Assembly (NCBI RefSeq): GCF_902459465.1
Contig: NC_047065.1
Span: forward strand, 3,034,309-3,098,308
DNA from: Asterias rubens
Lineage: Eukaryota > Echinodermata > Asteroidea > Forcipulatida > Asteriidae
Direction of reading: 5' to 3'
DNA length: 64,000 bases
Each line of letters starts with the position of its first letter. The first letter of the stretch is position 1. The notes under the pieces were generated by a model. The model had not been told where the DNA came from. It ran no database searches and was given only the letters and a program-made list of their open reading frames with translations. The position numbers and the translations under genes were made by a program. Shown here piece after piece: positions 47,596 through 58,600 of the stretch.

Positions 47596-50500
47596 ATGGG
47601 GCTTTTAAATCTCAGCCGGAATCTACTGCTTCGAGCTGCTTTTTCTAATTCGACGAGGTAACTACTAATACTAATGTTTGTATTAATTAAAGTAAATAGA
47701 CTATGCGAGTAGAACCCGTGTTATTTATTATTTCATTCCACAACGTCATACCACCATGGTCCCCCATGGAGGAATAAATTATTCCTACTACATGGTCAAC
47801 ATAATCATTGTCAATTTCTATTATTATGTTCAATCTTACACTTAGGCCTATTTTACTTACTTTGTAGTCCTTTGATGGGCACCCATTTGATGCTTGTGGG
47901 GCCATAGTGCCATACTAATACATAGTAATATTGAAATAATAATAAAAATATCAAAGTCTGGTAGAATACAGGGCCACTCCATGGTTAGGGTTAGGCCATT
48001 AGGGTTATGGGTTAGCGGTTAGGGTTGTAGGGTACTTAGGTCTGTCGCCGAGTGTGGCCCTGTATCCTGTAGTTACTCCCAAAGTCTTATATAGCGCACG
48101 TATCTACCATAATAATTTGGGAGGCTAATCGTCCTTACTCGCAGCTAAGAGCTGAATTGCGAAGGACGCGGCTACAACGTGTTCGAGAAGCAGGCATGCA
48201 AGGGCGCATTCAGCTGCCAGCCACATCAACCCATTATGACCACGGAGCACAGCCAAGATCGAAAGTGTTTGATTTTTTCCTGAGGGAGGAAAGCCGGATA
48301 GTCTGGAAAACCCTCGTGGCACAGCAGAGAACCAACGCACAACTCAACTCACATATGGCCCCGACCGGGAATCGAACCGGGGTCACCTTGGTGAGAGGCG
48401 AGCGCTTTACGCACAAGCCAACCGTGCCAAACGAGGTACTCAAGGCACTGGGTACATACAAACTTTCAAAAGATAGGTTATTGCAGTGATAAATTCTGAG
48501 ACCCAATTATTTAGCACCTTATAAGTGTTTACAAAGTGCTACATCGCATACAGCAGCCACAGCCAGGAACACCGGGGCGAACCCCTTCTCTTTTCGATTT
48601 AAGTGCACTTGGGTTCTTTTACATCAACACATGGGACCAACCAACGGCTTTTTTATGACCCATCCGAAGGACGAAGCAGTGGTTCAGTGTCTTGCTTATA
48701 AAGGACACAAGTGTCACGGCTAGGGATTCGAACCCACACTCTGCTGATCAGAGACACAAGAGGTTGAGTTCGGTGCTCTTAACCACTCGGCCAGGCCACT
48801 TCCATGCTACTCCTAGAACCATTGAAAATGAGGTTCAGTCCGCTATTGTGGAGATGGAGATGATAGCGGAACGAACCTCATAATATTAGGATCAAGTAGA
48901 GACAATAGCGGAACGAACCTCATAGTTCTAGGAGTACCCCCATACCAGAAGCCTAATGTTTTCGGACCCCCTAAGTTTAAGACACAGCTGGACACGTTTG
49001 GTAATTGTCAAAAACTCATATTATCCACTTGGCGTATCCCAACCTATGCATCAAATAACAACCCTGTGAAAGTTTGGGCTCACTGTAGTCGAAGTTGCCA
49101 AAGGAAAAATGAAAGGAAAACATTATGGAAAACTCTTCATTAATAACAGTTATTCTGATTTGAATTCTCCACAGGCGGACATTTTCCATTGTTGGAAATG
49201 AAGCAGAGCAAGCCAACCAACGAACCAGGGAAGATTTAGCCACCTCGTATCGGGGGTTTGATTATTATGGAATGGGCGAAGGGGTTTGTAATCATCTGAC
49301 CACGATGGCACCAGCTCGTAATGGTCAAGGGAAGGTCATGTTGCTCATACCGTATGGACTCCATTGGAGTCAGGTCAGTAAACTAGTTGTTTCATACTTT
49401 AGTTTGCTGAGCTAACAGATAATGATGACTAGAGCAAGCTGTTGAGACCAATAATTGGTAAGAATGCACACAGCAATAGAGAAGTTTATAAGGAGAAGTT
49501 CCCTAATCCACTAAAACAAAAAAAATTCTACCTTCCGACCAGGAGGTCGTAGTTAATAAGCAGGACAGTTCTTTTCAGAGAAGTCTACCGAATTTCCGAA
49601 TGTGGTGGTTAGGGGACATCCAAAATTACCGTTTTGAACCTGTTCTTATGTACAGAAATAGGAAACCATGCTTTTGAAATGCACATTATACAATTTACGT
49701 AAACACACAGTATCAGCAGGTACAAGTAAGACATTATTTTAAAAAAATGAGATTGCTGAGAAATTCAACATCTTTGGTCACAGCAGCTTTTTGAGAGTTA
49801 AGAATTAAAACTGTCTAAACAATATGCACACTATTATATCCTGACTGTATTTGGTTTGATGTCTTACACTCATCAGGTAACAGCAAAGTCTCTTATCGGT
49901 GTGGATATACATTCTATGAAACTGGTAGAAGGTGATGGTCTTGGGGAGGCTAGTGCAGTGGCTATCCATTCATCAATGTATCGCGCCTCGGGGGATGCTA
50001 TCAGCTGTGTCATGCACCTACACCCTCCGTACGCTACAGGACTTGGTAAGAATTGTGTTTGACATCTCCCATATAAACCCAATTTCGCGAAGCCTGTAAG
50101 CACAACAACTCGTTAAGCACATAATAGAATTGCTTAGCAGAAACAGGTTGCCAGCCAAACATGCATTCTGGTTGCATTGTTGTGGTAAGTGCCAGCCCAA
50201 AGGACATTAAGTTTAAATTGTTGAGGCTGGTGCCCGACTCACTTTTCACTTAGCAAAGAAATTTATCATGCATGCAGTAATTTCTGCTTACCCGCTTTAT
50301 GAAATTGGGCCCCAAATCAGCCTTTTCACTGGTCAATCTTTCAAAGGTAACTGAACTACTCGGTCGGACCACTTAAAGAGAATTCTGAATGGTCCTCTTA
50401 CGCTGTAAGAAATGTGCCATGCACCTCAACCATCCATACTTACCAGGACTTGGAAATAATTGTGTTTCAGAGGGGTGGGGGAATGGAAGTGGCACCCTTA

Positions 50501-52979
50501 TCGGGTATGTTACAGACGATGTGATCTCTGACGTCACTCGAAAACCATAACATGATTCGCGCATACCGCCGGGCAAAACCTTTGTGTTTTGGCAGCCAGC
50601 TTGAAAGTGTATGCAGTCTTACCATTGCTACGCGTCTTTTTGCCCGGCGAAACATGACGTATACAGTGTTTTGTCAACAGAGGGCGGTTTGAATGTGAAC
50701 ATAGGTCACATCGTCTATAATATTTTTTAATAAAGCAAAATACAGTGTAAAAAGTCCATGGGTATTATTGCAACTGTTATGTAATAATTATCATGGGGTT
50801 GCGCTTTGTCACTTCAGCGTGTTTAAAAGACCCGAGGCTGAAGATGGTCCACCAGAACAGTATGCGCTACTTCGGTAAGATCGCATACGACCGTGAATAC
50901 GGAGGCACGGGGGATACGGGGGATGAGAGTGAACGACTCGCGAGAAATCTTCAAGGCAAACAGATCATGATCATGTGTAACCATGGGATCGTTGGGGTTG
51001 GTCAATCCGTCGCAGAAGTCTTCGATAACGTCTATTACTTTGAAAGAGCTGCTATGTTTCAGGTAAGTGAGTCAACCATTTAGTGCTGTATGCTCGGAAC
51101 TATATGGTCATTAGTGTATGTTGGGGTTTGATAACTTCCTTTTGCATATTTTTGGAGCTCCTGGTAATATTGGGGTTTATTGATCAAAAGTGGTCTTCAG
51201 AGTAAATGTTGGTCAAAAAGAAACATTGATTTTCTCAGTCAAACATTCATTTGTTGATTTGGGAATATTTTTTCAAACTCATTATGCCTTTTCATTTAAC
51301 GGTCTTTTGATTATTATAAAAAAATAAAAATGCTGTTAGTGATCTTATAGTTCTGAGCAGACGATAATGTGGTGTCACAAAGGTACAGTGAAAGCTTTCA
51401 AAAGTATCAAACAGGAAGTTATGCTCCACAACAAATCACAACTGGAATGATGCATTTATAATAAACCATACATAGATGTATGCGTTAAACCATTTGCCTT
51501 CCACCTCGTGGACCCTGGTTCGAATCCCACCGGGGGGGGGGCATTATGTGGATTGGGTTTTCAGTCCCTGCCTGACTGTGTGGGTTTCCCTAGAATAGTT
51601 CTTTGGGGTTTCCGCTCCATCATCTAAAACTGAAACTTCCTTCCTTGTTTTCTCTCCATTGGGCTCTTGGCTGGTAAAAAAAAAAGTGATCAAGTTCGCT
51701 TTTCTGAGAGTTCTTGGCTTGACAACCAAAATTATTAAGTGAAATGAAATCATAGAGTTGTATAGAAGAACTAGAGGGCGCACGTGGGATGCCAGTTTTG
51801 TCAACTTAGAAAATGGCCGCCTGTGCGCATGCCGGGCGCGTATATAGGCCAGTGTGCCCTCTAGTTCTTATATATAACTCTATGAATGAAATAGATACAT
51901 TGAACCAATGAATCACCAAGAGCTGTTCAATGAGGCAATCATTATTGACAAGTTGTACAGGTTTTATGCCGACCCCACAAAACAAAGAACACTGAATGGT
52001 ACAAGCCAACAATCCAAGTTGTTTTTGTTATGGGACATACATGTCTGTTGTTGTTTTTTTTAATGTTGACTTTGATAAGAGTGTTCTGGTTTGAACTAGT
52101 TGATATTGCTTGGTAACTCTGTGTTGTTGAAGTGGTAGGGCATCATTGTCATGAGCCTGCTTAGGGTCTATATAAAGTGGTGGTGTGATATTTAATCTGA
52201 TAAACTGAGGGTAAACAAGGATTACCAGATAACTGTCATCCAGACTAAGGTCACCCATCAAATGCACTGAAATTTGGTAATGAGCAAAGGAGAGCTGTTT
52301 AAATACATTGTGAGAAAGTGAAGTTGTTTTTGAGAAAGAGGAAATTTCTCACTCTGATAATAGAATACTTCAGCACTGGACACTATATTGGTAATAACTC
52401 AAAATAATTGTTTGCATAAAAACTTACTTGGTAATGAGCAATGGAGAGCTGTTGATAGTATAAAACAACACGAGAAACGGCTCCCTTTGAAGTAACTTAG
52501 TTTTTGAAAAAGAGAAAATTTCTCACTGAAATAGTTAAAGACTTCAGGTCTGAAGCGAGCCTTTTATTATCATGCATCTGAAAGCACACAGAGTTGTGCA
52601 ACAAGGTTTTTTTTTCTTCTTCGTTACTCTCATGCAATTTCGATTCTGTTTTTATTTTATGCATACATGTTGGGATACACGAAGTAAGAATACTGGTCTT
52701 TAACATTTCCCAAACATGTCCAGTGGCCTAAATTTTTTGCTTTTTGTAATTGATAGCTCAGTTGGTAGAGCGCCGGCATGTTCTTTTTTTTCACCCCAAA
52801 CCTTTCTATCCCTTCAGAATAAAGCCGAGTCTTCAGGCAGAGAAGTTGAGGAGGTGAGTGACAAAGTTGCGAAGGGCGTGGCCGATTATTTTGACGACTA
52901 TGGGATCTCCTACAAGATTGCTCACTTTGAAGGAATCAAAAACCTGCTCCTAAAAAGAGATTCTGATTTTTTGTTGTAG
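47596..52979 (+). CDS. Class II aldolase/adducin-domain protein, complete, 5 exons
   Basis: Exons: 47596-47657, 49175-49373, 49877-50045, 50818-51062, 52818-52979; 837 bases in one frame, 278 residues. The first 21 residues (MGLLNLSRNLLLRAAF...) are rich in Leu, Arg and Ser with no acidic residue, typical of a mitochondrial presequence. A single class II aldolase/adducin N-terminal domain follows. Its metal-site histidines are visible as HLHPPYATGL (His134, His136) and MCNHGIVGVG (His199). The region around GEASAVAIHSSMYR is where the catalytic Glu of fuculose-phosphate aldolase would fall. Size and motifs fit bacterial-type sugar-phosphate aldolases and related proteins rather than adducin, which has long extra domains, or APIP. 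The substrate cannot be told. The start is the only ATG before the presequence and the donor follows 62 bases later. The last exon is preceded by a tRNA-like A-box scrap. Confidence 0.85.
48121..48429 (-). mobile_element. tRNA-derived SINE, second copy (aldolase intron 1)
   Basis: On the minus strand it starts TGGCACGGTTGGCTTGTGCG with B box GGTTCGATTCC, and ends GTAAGGACGATTAGCC. It matches 28037-28345 throughout. Confidence 0.8.
48430..48805 (-). mobile_element. tRNA-Ser/Leu-derived SINE, reverse strand
   Basis: On the minus strand the head is CCTGGCCGAGTGGTTAAGAG with B box GGGTTCGAATCCC, followed by GACACTTGTGTCC and a long body. The adjoining part 48430-48535 (GAGGTACTCAAGGCACTG...AATTCTGAGACCCAATTAT) recurs at 5055-5205. 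Confidence 0.65.
48807..48936. mobile_element. Foldback element (aldolase intron 1)
   Basis: CTACTCCTAGAACCATTGAA..GAGGTTC at the left is mirrored by GAACGAACCTCATAGTTCTA..GGAGTA at the right; a copy of the inner GATAGCGGAACGAACCTCAT is repeated directly. Confidence 0.7.
48977..49125 (-). mobile_element. TTAA MITE fragment before aldolase exon 2
   Basis: Carries TGGTAATTGTCAAAAACTCA and ACAACCCTGTGAAAGTTTG of the family; truncated about 50 bp before the exon 2 acceptor. Confidence 0.6.
50078..50312. mobile_element. GGGCCC-family foldback (aldolase intron 3)
   Basis: ACCCAATTTCGCGAAGCCTG to GCTTTATGAAATTGGGCCCC, with internal TTGCTTAGCAGAAACAGGTT / GGTGCCCGACTCAC as in 38508-38623 and 58613-58738. 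Confidence 0.65.
51490..51740 (+). mobile_element. SINE fragment with a tRNA B box (aldolase intron 4)
   Basis: CTCGTGGACCCTGGTTCGAATCCC is tRNA-like, here followed by poly(G) and a body (GGATTGGGTTTTCAGTCCCT ... CTCCATTGGGCTCTTGGCTG). The A-box end is missing. Confidence 0.5.
51750..51885. mobile_element. Foldback MITE with GC-rich loop (aldolase intron 4)
   Basis: TCATAGAGTTGTATAGAAGA..ACTAGAGGGCGCAC is mirrored by GTGCCCTCTAGTTCTTATAT..AACTCTATGA. The loop contains CTGTGCGCATGCCGGGCGCG. Confidence 0.75.
52268..52731 (+). mobile_element. Two diverged TTAA MITE copies side by side (aldolase intron 4)
   Basis: A fragment at 52268-52368 is followed by a longer copy at 52372-52731 that begins GCACTGGACACTATATTGG and ends ACATGTCCAGTGGCCTAA. 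Both are old judging by their divergence from copies such as 63444-63777. Confidence 0.65.
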
Positions 52980-52989
52980 GTTATAAGTC

Positions 52990-53225
52990 TATTTGGTTCG
53001 CGGTAACACCATAAGCCATTGTGAGGTATGGTGGACAAAGTACTATGGGTGTGACAAGGTTTGGGTAAAATTAGCTTGTCTGTAAAAACCCAAATCAAAC
53101 AGTGGACTCCTATTGTTGTCCGCCATATCTCAAAAAGGCTAATGTAATTGCCAGTTAGATTTTGTTCTACCTAGCAAGTAGTTACCGCAAACCAATTGAT
53201 ATCTCACCAAGCAATGCCTCAAATC
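52990..53225. mobile_element. GGTTCGCGGTAACACC foldback in the aldolase 3' UTR
   Basis: ATTTGGTTCGCGGTAACACC at the left pairs imperfectly with AGTTACCGCAAACCAAT at the right. The same terminus is seen in 38047-38185. It starts 11 bases after the aldolase stop codon, so it should be transcribed. Confidence 0.55.
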
Positions 53226-54396
53226 CCATATGTGTAGAATACTTTGTAAACTGTTATGGTTTATCCATAGAAATAGAACTCTGAGAACGGTGAGTGTCTC
53301 ATTGTGCGTGCAGTTTCGTTGTGAGATAGTTTTTATGCATGCGCATACGCCATTTTTTTACGCGTGTATGACAAATTATTTTGCCATACAGTAGACGTCA
53401 CATTGACCACTGAAAACACGTAGATCGGTCTATGTGCGCTGCTATCTTGCAATTTTGCGATACATGCGTATCACGCAATGATCATTTTGCCATACAGGCA
53501 TATCGCATGGTATCGATTTGCCGCGTCCACAGATGACACAAAGGGCGGCCGAGCTCAGCGCTCTCCGGGTTCTACTTCTATGGTTTTATCCCAAAGATTA
53601 TTATTATTCAACAACAATTTTGAATCTATGCATCTCACTTTATTATTAAAAGGGCCACCATGTATTCTTATTCTAAGGGTTTATTTGTTTTAGGTGTTCA
53701 AGAAACAGGCGGAACAACCATTGTTATTGTCCGTTGCTTTTAAAATTAGTATTTCTTTTGATTATTCTTCTCATTGAATCTTGCCCGCAAACAAATGCAT
53801 AGTTGTAAACCTTGCATATGGTTAAGTTAAAGCCATAAAAAATTCCTTATACTTATTGTGAAACCAATTGTAAATGAGTGACATGTAATGTCTGAATTAT
53901 AGTAATAATTTTAGAGAAAAAAACTACTTGGAAAGTACCAAATTTTATATATTTTTGGCAGTGGCATAAAGTATACATTTTTATTTGGTGTGTGGTTATT
54001 TGCAAGAAGGCTTACAATTATGCATTTTTCAAACAGTGTGCGTTAGTTTCCAAGTTAAACGCATAGGTTTTGATTGCGAAAACCTTTGATCTCATTTGGT
54101 GTGGTGGGTGACTGAGAATTTATTCCCAACTGGTTTCTATGCCAATGCAAACTTTGATTATTACTTCAAGTGTTTTTTAACTGTGTATACAAATTCATCT
54201 GATATATCTCAATATCTTTAATGATGTACCATGAAACGGTATCTATATATAATTATGTATAAAATTATGAAATATATTAAAGCTTTTTACAATATTGGTT
54301 TTTAAGGTGGAAGGTATGGAGACATTGGATGAAATAAATAATTTAATAACAAAAGACTATTATCTGATTCTGATTTGTCTTGGGAATTCACATGCT

Positions 54397-54784
54397 TTAA
54401 AGACAGTGGACACTATTGGTAATTACTCAAACAAATTATTAGCATAAAACCTCGCTTGGTAACTTGTAATGGCGAGAGGTTGATAGTAAAAAACATCTTG
54501 AGAAACGGCTCCCTCTGAAGTGATGTAGTTTTCGAGAAAGAAGTAATTTTCCACAAATTTGATTTCGATACCTCAGATTTAGAACTTGAGGTCTCGAAAT
54601 CAAGCATCTGAAAGAACACGACTTCCGCGTGACAAGGGTGTTTCTTCCTTAATTAGAAATCTAGCAACTTCGATGACCAATTGAGCTCAAATTTTAACAG
54701 GGTTGTTATTCTATGTACATGTTGAGATACACCAAGTGAGAAGACTGGTCTTGGACAATTGCCAATAGTGTCCAGTGCCTTTAA
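54397..54784 (+). mobile_element. TTAA MITE copy between the aldolase and PIPOX genes
   Basis: Intact TTAA at both ends, AGACAGTGGACACTATTGG / CCAATAGTGTCCAGTGCCT termini, and central palindrome around AGAACTTGAGGTCTCGAAAT. Confidence 0.9.
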
Positions 54785-54835
54785 GTCAATCATTGTTCAA
54801 TGTGAGTTGTGATTTTGTGTGATAAACTATGCCAG

Positions 54836-55378
54836 TCTGCAATATGATATCATGTGGGGAATAGATCTACACAGGTACACAGTCAACCCTCCTACTGTCT
54901 GACCATTTAATATTATTCACTGCACTGTGGTTTTGAATTATAAATTTATTTTTATATGCCATTCTACAGTATAATATAATGTGGTGAATAGATTTACACT
55001 GTACACAGTCAACCCTCCTACTGTCTGACCATTCAATATTATTCACTGCACTGTGGTTTTGAATTATACATTTATTTTTACATGCCATTCTACAGTATAA
55101 TATAATGTGGTGAATAGATTTATACAGTACACAGTCAACCCTCCTACTGTCTGACCATTCTTAATATCATCAACTGTGGTTTTTATATTGCAAGTTATGC
55201 CAGCCTGCAATATGATATCATGTGGTGTGAATAGATCTACACAGTACACAGTCAACCCTCCTACTGTCTGACCCTTTAATATTATCCACTGCGGTTTTAC
55301 TTTATCAATTATGCCAGCCTGCAATAATGTGGCGCATCGATCTACACAGACACAGTCAACACTCCTTCTGTGTTGGCT
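54836..55378 (+). repeat. Tandem repeat, five units of about 104-126 bp
   Basis: The phrase CAGTCAACCCTCCTACTGTC recurs, with starts near 54880, 55006, 55131, 55249 and (diverged) 55353. Units end in AATATTATTCACTGCACTG or variants. Confidence 0.85.
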
Positions 55379-55524
55379 TCGAGCCTAGTCATCACTTATG
55401 CTATTTATTTTAAAGTGTCATATTTCAGTAATACTTTGAAATAAATTGTATGGCATTATAATCTGTATATATTTAACATGTTTTTACAGTACATTTCAAC
55501 AGAAAAAAATAATCTATCAGCGTT

Positions 55525-55602
55525 GTATTTTATGCATCTGTTTGATTGCACCAAGTGCACATTGTCTTTGACAATATTACCAAAAGTGTCCAATACCTTT
55601 AA
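55525..55602 (+). mobile_element. TTAA MITE right-end fragment near the PIPOX stop
   Basis: TATTTTATGCATCTGTTTGA through CAAAAGTGTCCAATACCTTTAA. It ends 48 bases after the PIPOX stop codon (downstream on the minus strand). Confidence 0.6.
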
Positions 55603-55649
55603 CCCCAATCTGCTCTGATTTACTCCAAAGTGATTTCATCAATACATGA

Positions 55650-58600
55650 TCATAGTTTAGCTTCTTGGAGTTTAGTGATGCCAAGCTGGAATAAGGGTTT
55701 AAAATTAGGATCGGTCAGTGCCTCCCGATCAAGACTGAAACCCGATATGTCGTATTCCGTGCGGTCGTCTATGGCTAACTCACTCAAAATCCGCCCAAGA
55801 ACACTTGCAAATCTGAAACGAATAATATGAAGAAGTGTATCAATCTTGGTTTCATCGATGTGTGTAAGTTGATGTGTACTTTCCTGAGTTCTGTGGAAAC
55901 AAATCACAGGCATATTACTCGGGTGGGATTCGAACTTTGCAATTCTAGAGCTTTGTCTTACCAACTAGGCCACTGAGATTGCCCGGTAGCTAGAGGCAGT
56001 TCGAACCGTATATTATTTTAGCAGCGGGTACCGCAACTTTTTAATAAAATAATGTTAAAATCAAAGTTAATCAATGAAATCCATCAATCAGTTTAATTCC
56101 ACAGTATAAAAATCACAATCATCATCAAATCAAAGACAATGCAAATTTGAATTGAGAGATAAATAGGTGTTTGATAAGATTAACTAAATAAAGATTGAAT
56201 AAGCATGGAAATTCATGAACCTGTGGAGGGACGCACAAATAAGCAAAGCTTGTAAGGTTCTTGTAATGTTCTTTATGCCCGATGCGTAACATAATTTGTT
56301 CAAGAAATAACAAATTATTGATACATTATTGTGGGAGTATAATATAACATGTATGTTAAAATTGTAAAAAACATGTAAAACCTTACTTGAAGGCGTGACC
56401 GGCACCACAGCACATAACGACTTCCGGGTAATTGGTACGATGGCACGTGTCGATTACAAAATGGCGGTCGGGGGGCATTGTGTACAGGCAGGTTTTAGCA
56501 TGTAGAATCGGACCCAGAGACTGTACAAAAAGAAAATGGATAAATTTCAGAGGACATTCGTGTATAAATTACCACGAAACCTTTCAGTTTCAGAAAAACT
56601 GACGAGAAAAAAAAAAATACTTGAAGCATTTCTCGTATACCGTCTCTCAGAAGTCGGAACCCAGGAAGAAAATTGATTAAATTTCAGACGACATTCGTGT
56701 GTATAAAACTGCACGAAACCTTTTAGTTTAAAAAAAAAACAGTTATCGAGCAAAAAAGTACTTAGAAACGAAGAAATCATTCGTGCATTTCTCGTAACGT
56801 TTTTCAGTAGTAAAAACTCATAAATGTGTGACATGTGTGAATTGTAAGCTGGGCAATAACATTTACTTCAAGGGGTCGCTTGAGTGATGGTGTCAATTCT
56901 AACTCACTCATCGTCTGTCCAATCAGATACGACGAGCATTCTGATCGAAACCACTGGTTCTTTTCAGAATCAACACTACTCAAAAGAGATATCATCACGG
57001 TGTTCACGCAAACCTCTCTGATTTATACGCGCTCCAAAAGTTTCAAATTCTACAGATAAAAGAGATCCTCGGTTCCTTGAAATTATAGACACGCGCCAAA
57101 TCTTTGTTGTGTGAGATGGATGACTCACAATAACGCCTAAAAGAAAACAATCTCTGAGCAACTCCCAAAAACCTACCCTCGGGATGTGCTCCTTCGAGAA
57201 GTCCAGACATTCCTTGAGTCTTTTCTGATCAGGGATGAATGTCCGAGTCTCAGCCGTGACCGTCTGTCCTCCAGCATCAACCCCTATCTTGACGCCCGAG
57301 TTGCCGTGAATTGGCATGCCGTAAAGATCCAGCCCAGTGTCTGAATGGTAGATCCAGATCGGAAACCTGACATGGGGTAGAGATCAATTTGCAAATAAAC
57401 GTCTGTTGATGACAGTTTTTAAATTGTTGTATCCTTTCCTGGAAGAGATGTTTTAGTGTCCAAAGATTGTTAATACCTTTTGTAGGCTAGAGTCAAGCTT
57501 TTTGGGCAATGACATGAATCCCTTTTCACAGTGAATGAAGATGCATGTAGTAGTATTTACCTGTAGAAGTTTCAGCTTCATTAGTCGTCAGTTTTCGAGA
57601 GAGAAAAAAAGTGAAAATCACAGAGCGATGTTTTCAGGAGAGTCGCGTAAATATGTTGTACATGCAGGCTTAAGTAATTTTCGTCTCCAGAGTAAATACG
57701 TGCTTTTGTTTTGTACTTTTAGTGTCCTCCAAAAAGTACCCAAACCCTTTGAATGGTTTCGAACAGAATTGCATTGATGTGTCTAAGGCCCGTTTCAAAC
57801 GTCGCACCCTTGCCGTGCCAAATTTAAAAAGTCCGATTTTGTTTCGACACGGCAAGAGCATGATGTTTGAAACCAGTTTTGAATTCGGCGCGCTTAAGAG
57901 GCCCTTAGCTTGACAGACCCTGCCGTGTTACTATTGAAAGTTCGACAGATGCACGACTTGGTTTCGTAAACAGCGCCGCCCTCCCGCAGTTGTTTAGGCG
58001 TTAACATGACAGGGAAAGTGGAAAAAGAGGTGGTCATAATATACTTACTTGCTTTTTGTGAACTCCTTCATATTTGGTGTGCCGAGATACACGACCTGTT
58101 CCTGTGTGACCGTGAGTGGCAAGGAAACTCCCGCCGAGTCCAGGACCTCATTCGCCCACGCCCCGGCCGCTACGATGAGGCGTCTGCACCGGAACGTGCC
58201 ACGGTTCGTCAAAACCTTAAAAATTTATAAGATTATAAGAATTGAGTTGGAATAAAAAAGAAGATGCGGTTCCGGGCGTGTTTTTTGGCGACCATGACGA
58301 GACACAAGTTCCTGAAGTCAAATTTGAGAGCTACGTGAAAACGGGTCGGTATCTCCCTAAAATACATCAGCCCTTACCTGGATGGTTCCATCTTCTGTCT
58401 TCTTCATTCCTTCAACTTTTGTCTCTTCAAGGACCGTAGCACCATACTTTCTGGCTAGTTGTATATGCACAGCGTTAGCCAATGCAGCATCCACCAACCC
58501 ACTACCTTCTTGGTATACTGCAACGTAGTTATCACTGGCAGTGAACTGTGGATAACGATAATTTAGACGCAAGCCATCGAGCCGCTCGTACCTATGGAAA

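Larger units (their letters stand above)
52980..55649. other. Convergent 3' region of the aldolase and PIPOX genes
   Basis: A plausible aldolase poly(A) signal is AATAAA at 54333. On the minus strand, plus-strand TTTATT at 55404-55409 could serve PIPOX. It holds a foldback, a TTAA MITE and a five-copy tandem repeat. The parts 53600-54300 and 55385-55520 show nothing recognisable. Confidence 0.4.

Noticed and set aside
48355-48429. Possible tRNA gene on the minus strand with a good B box
   Set aside because: It is the head of a SINE that recurs at 28037 with the same body attached.
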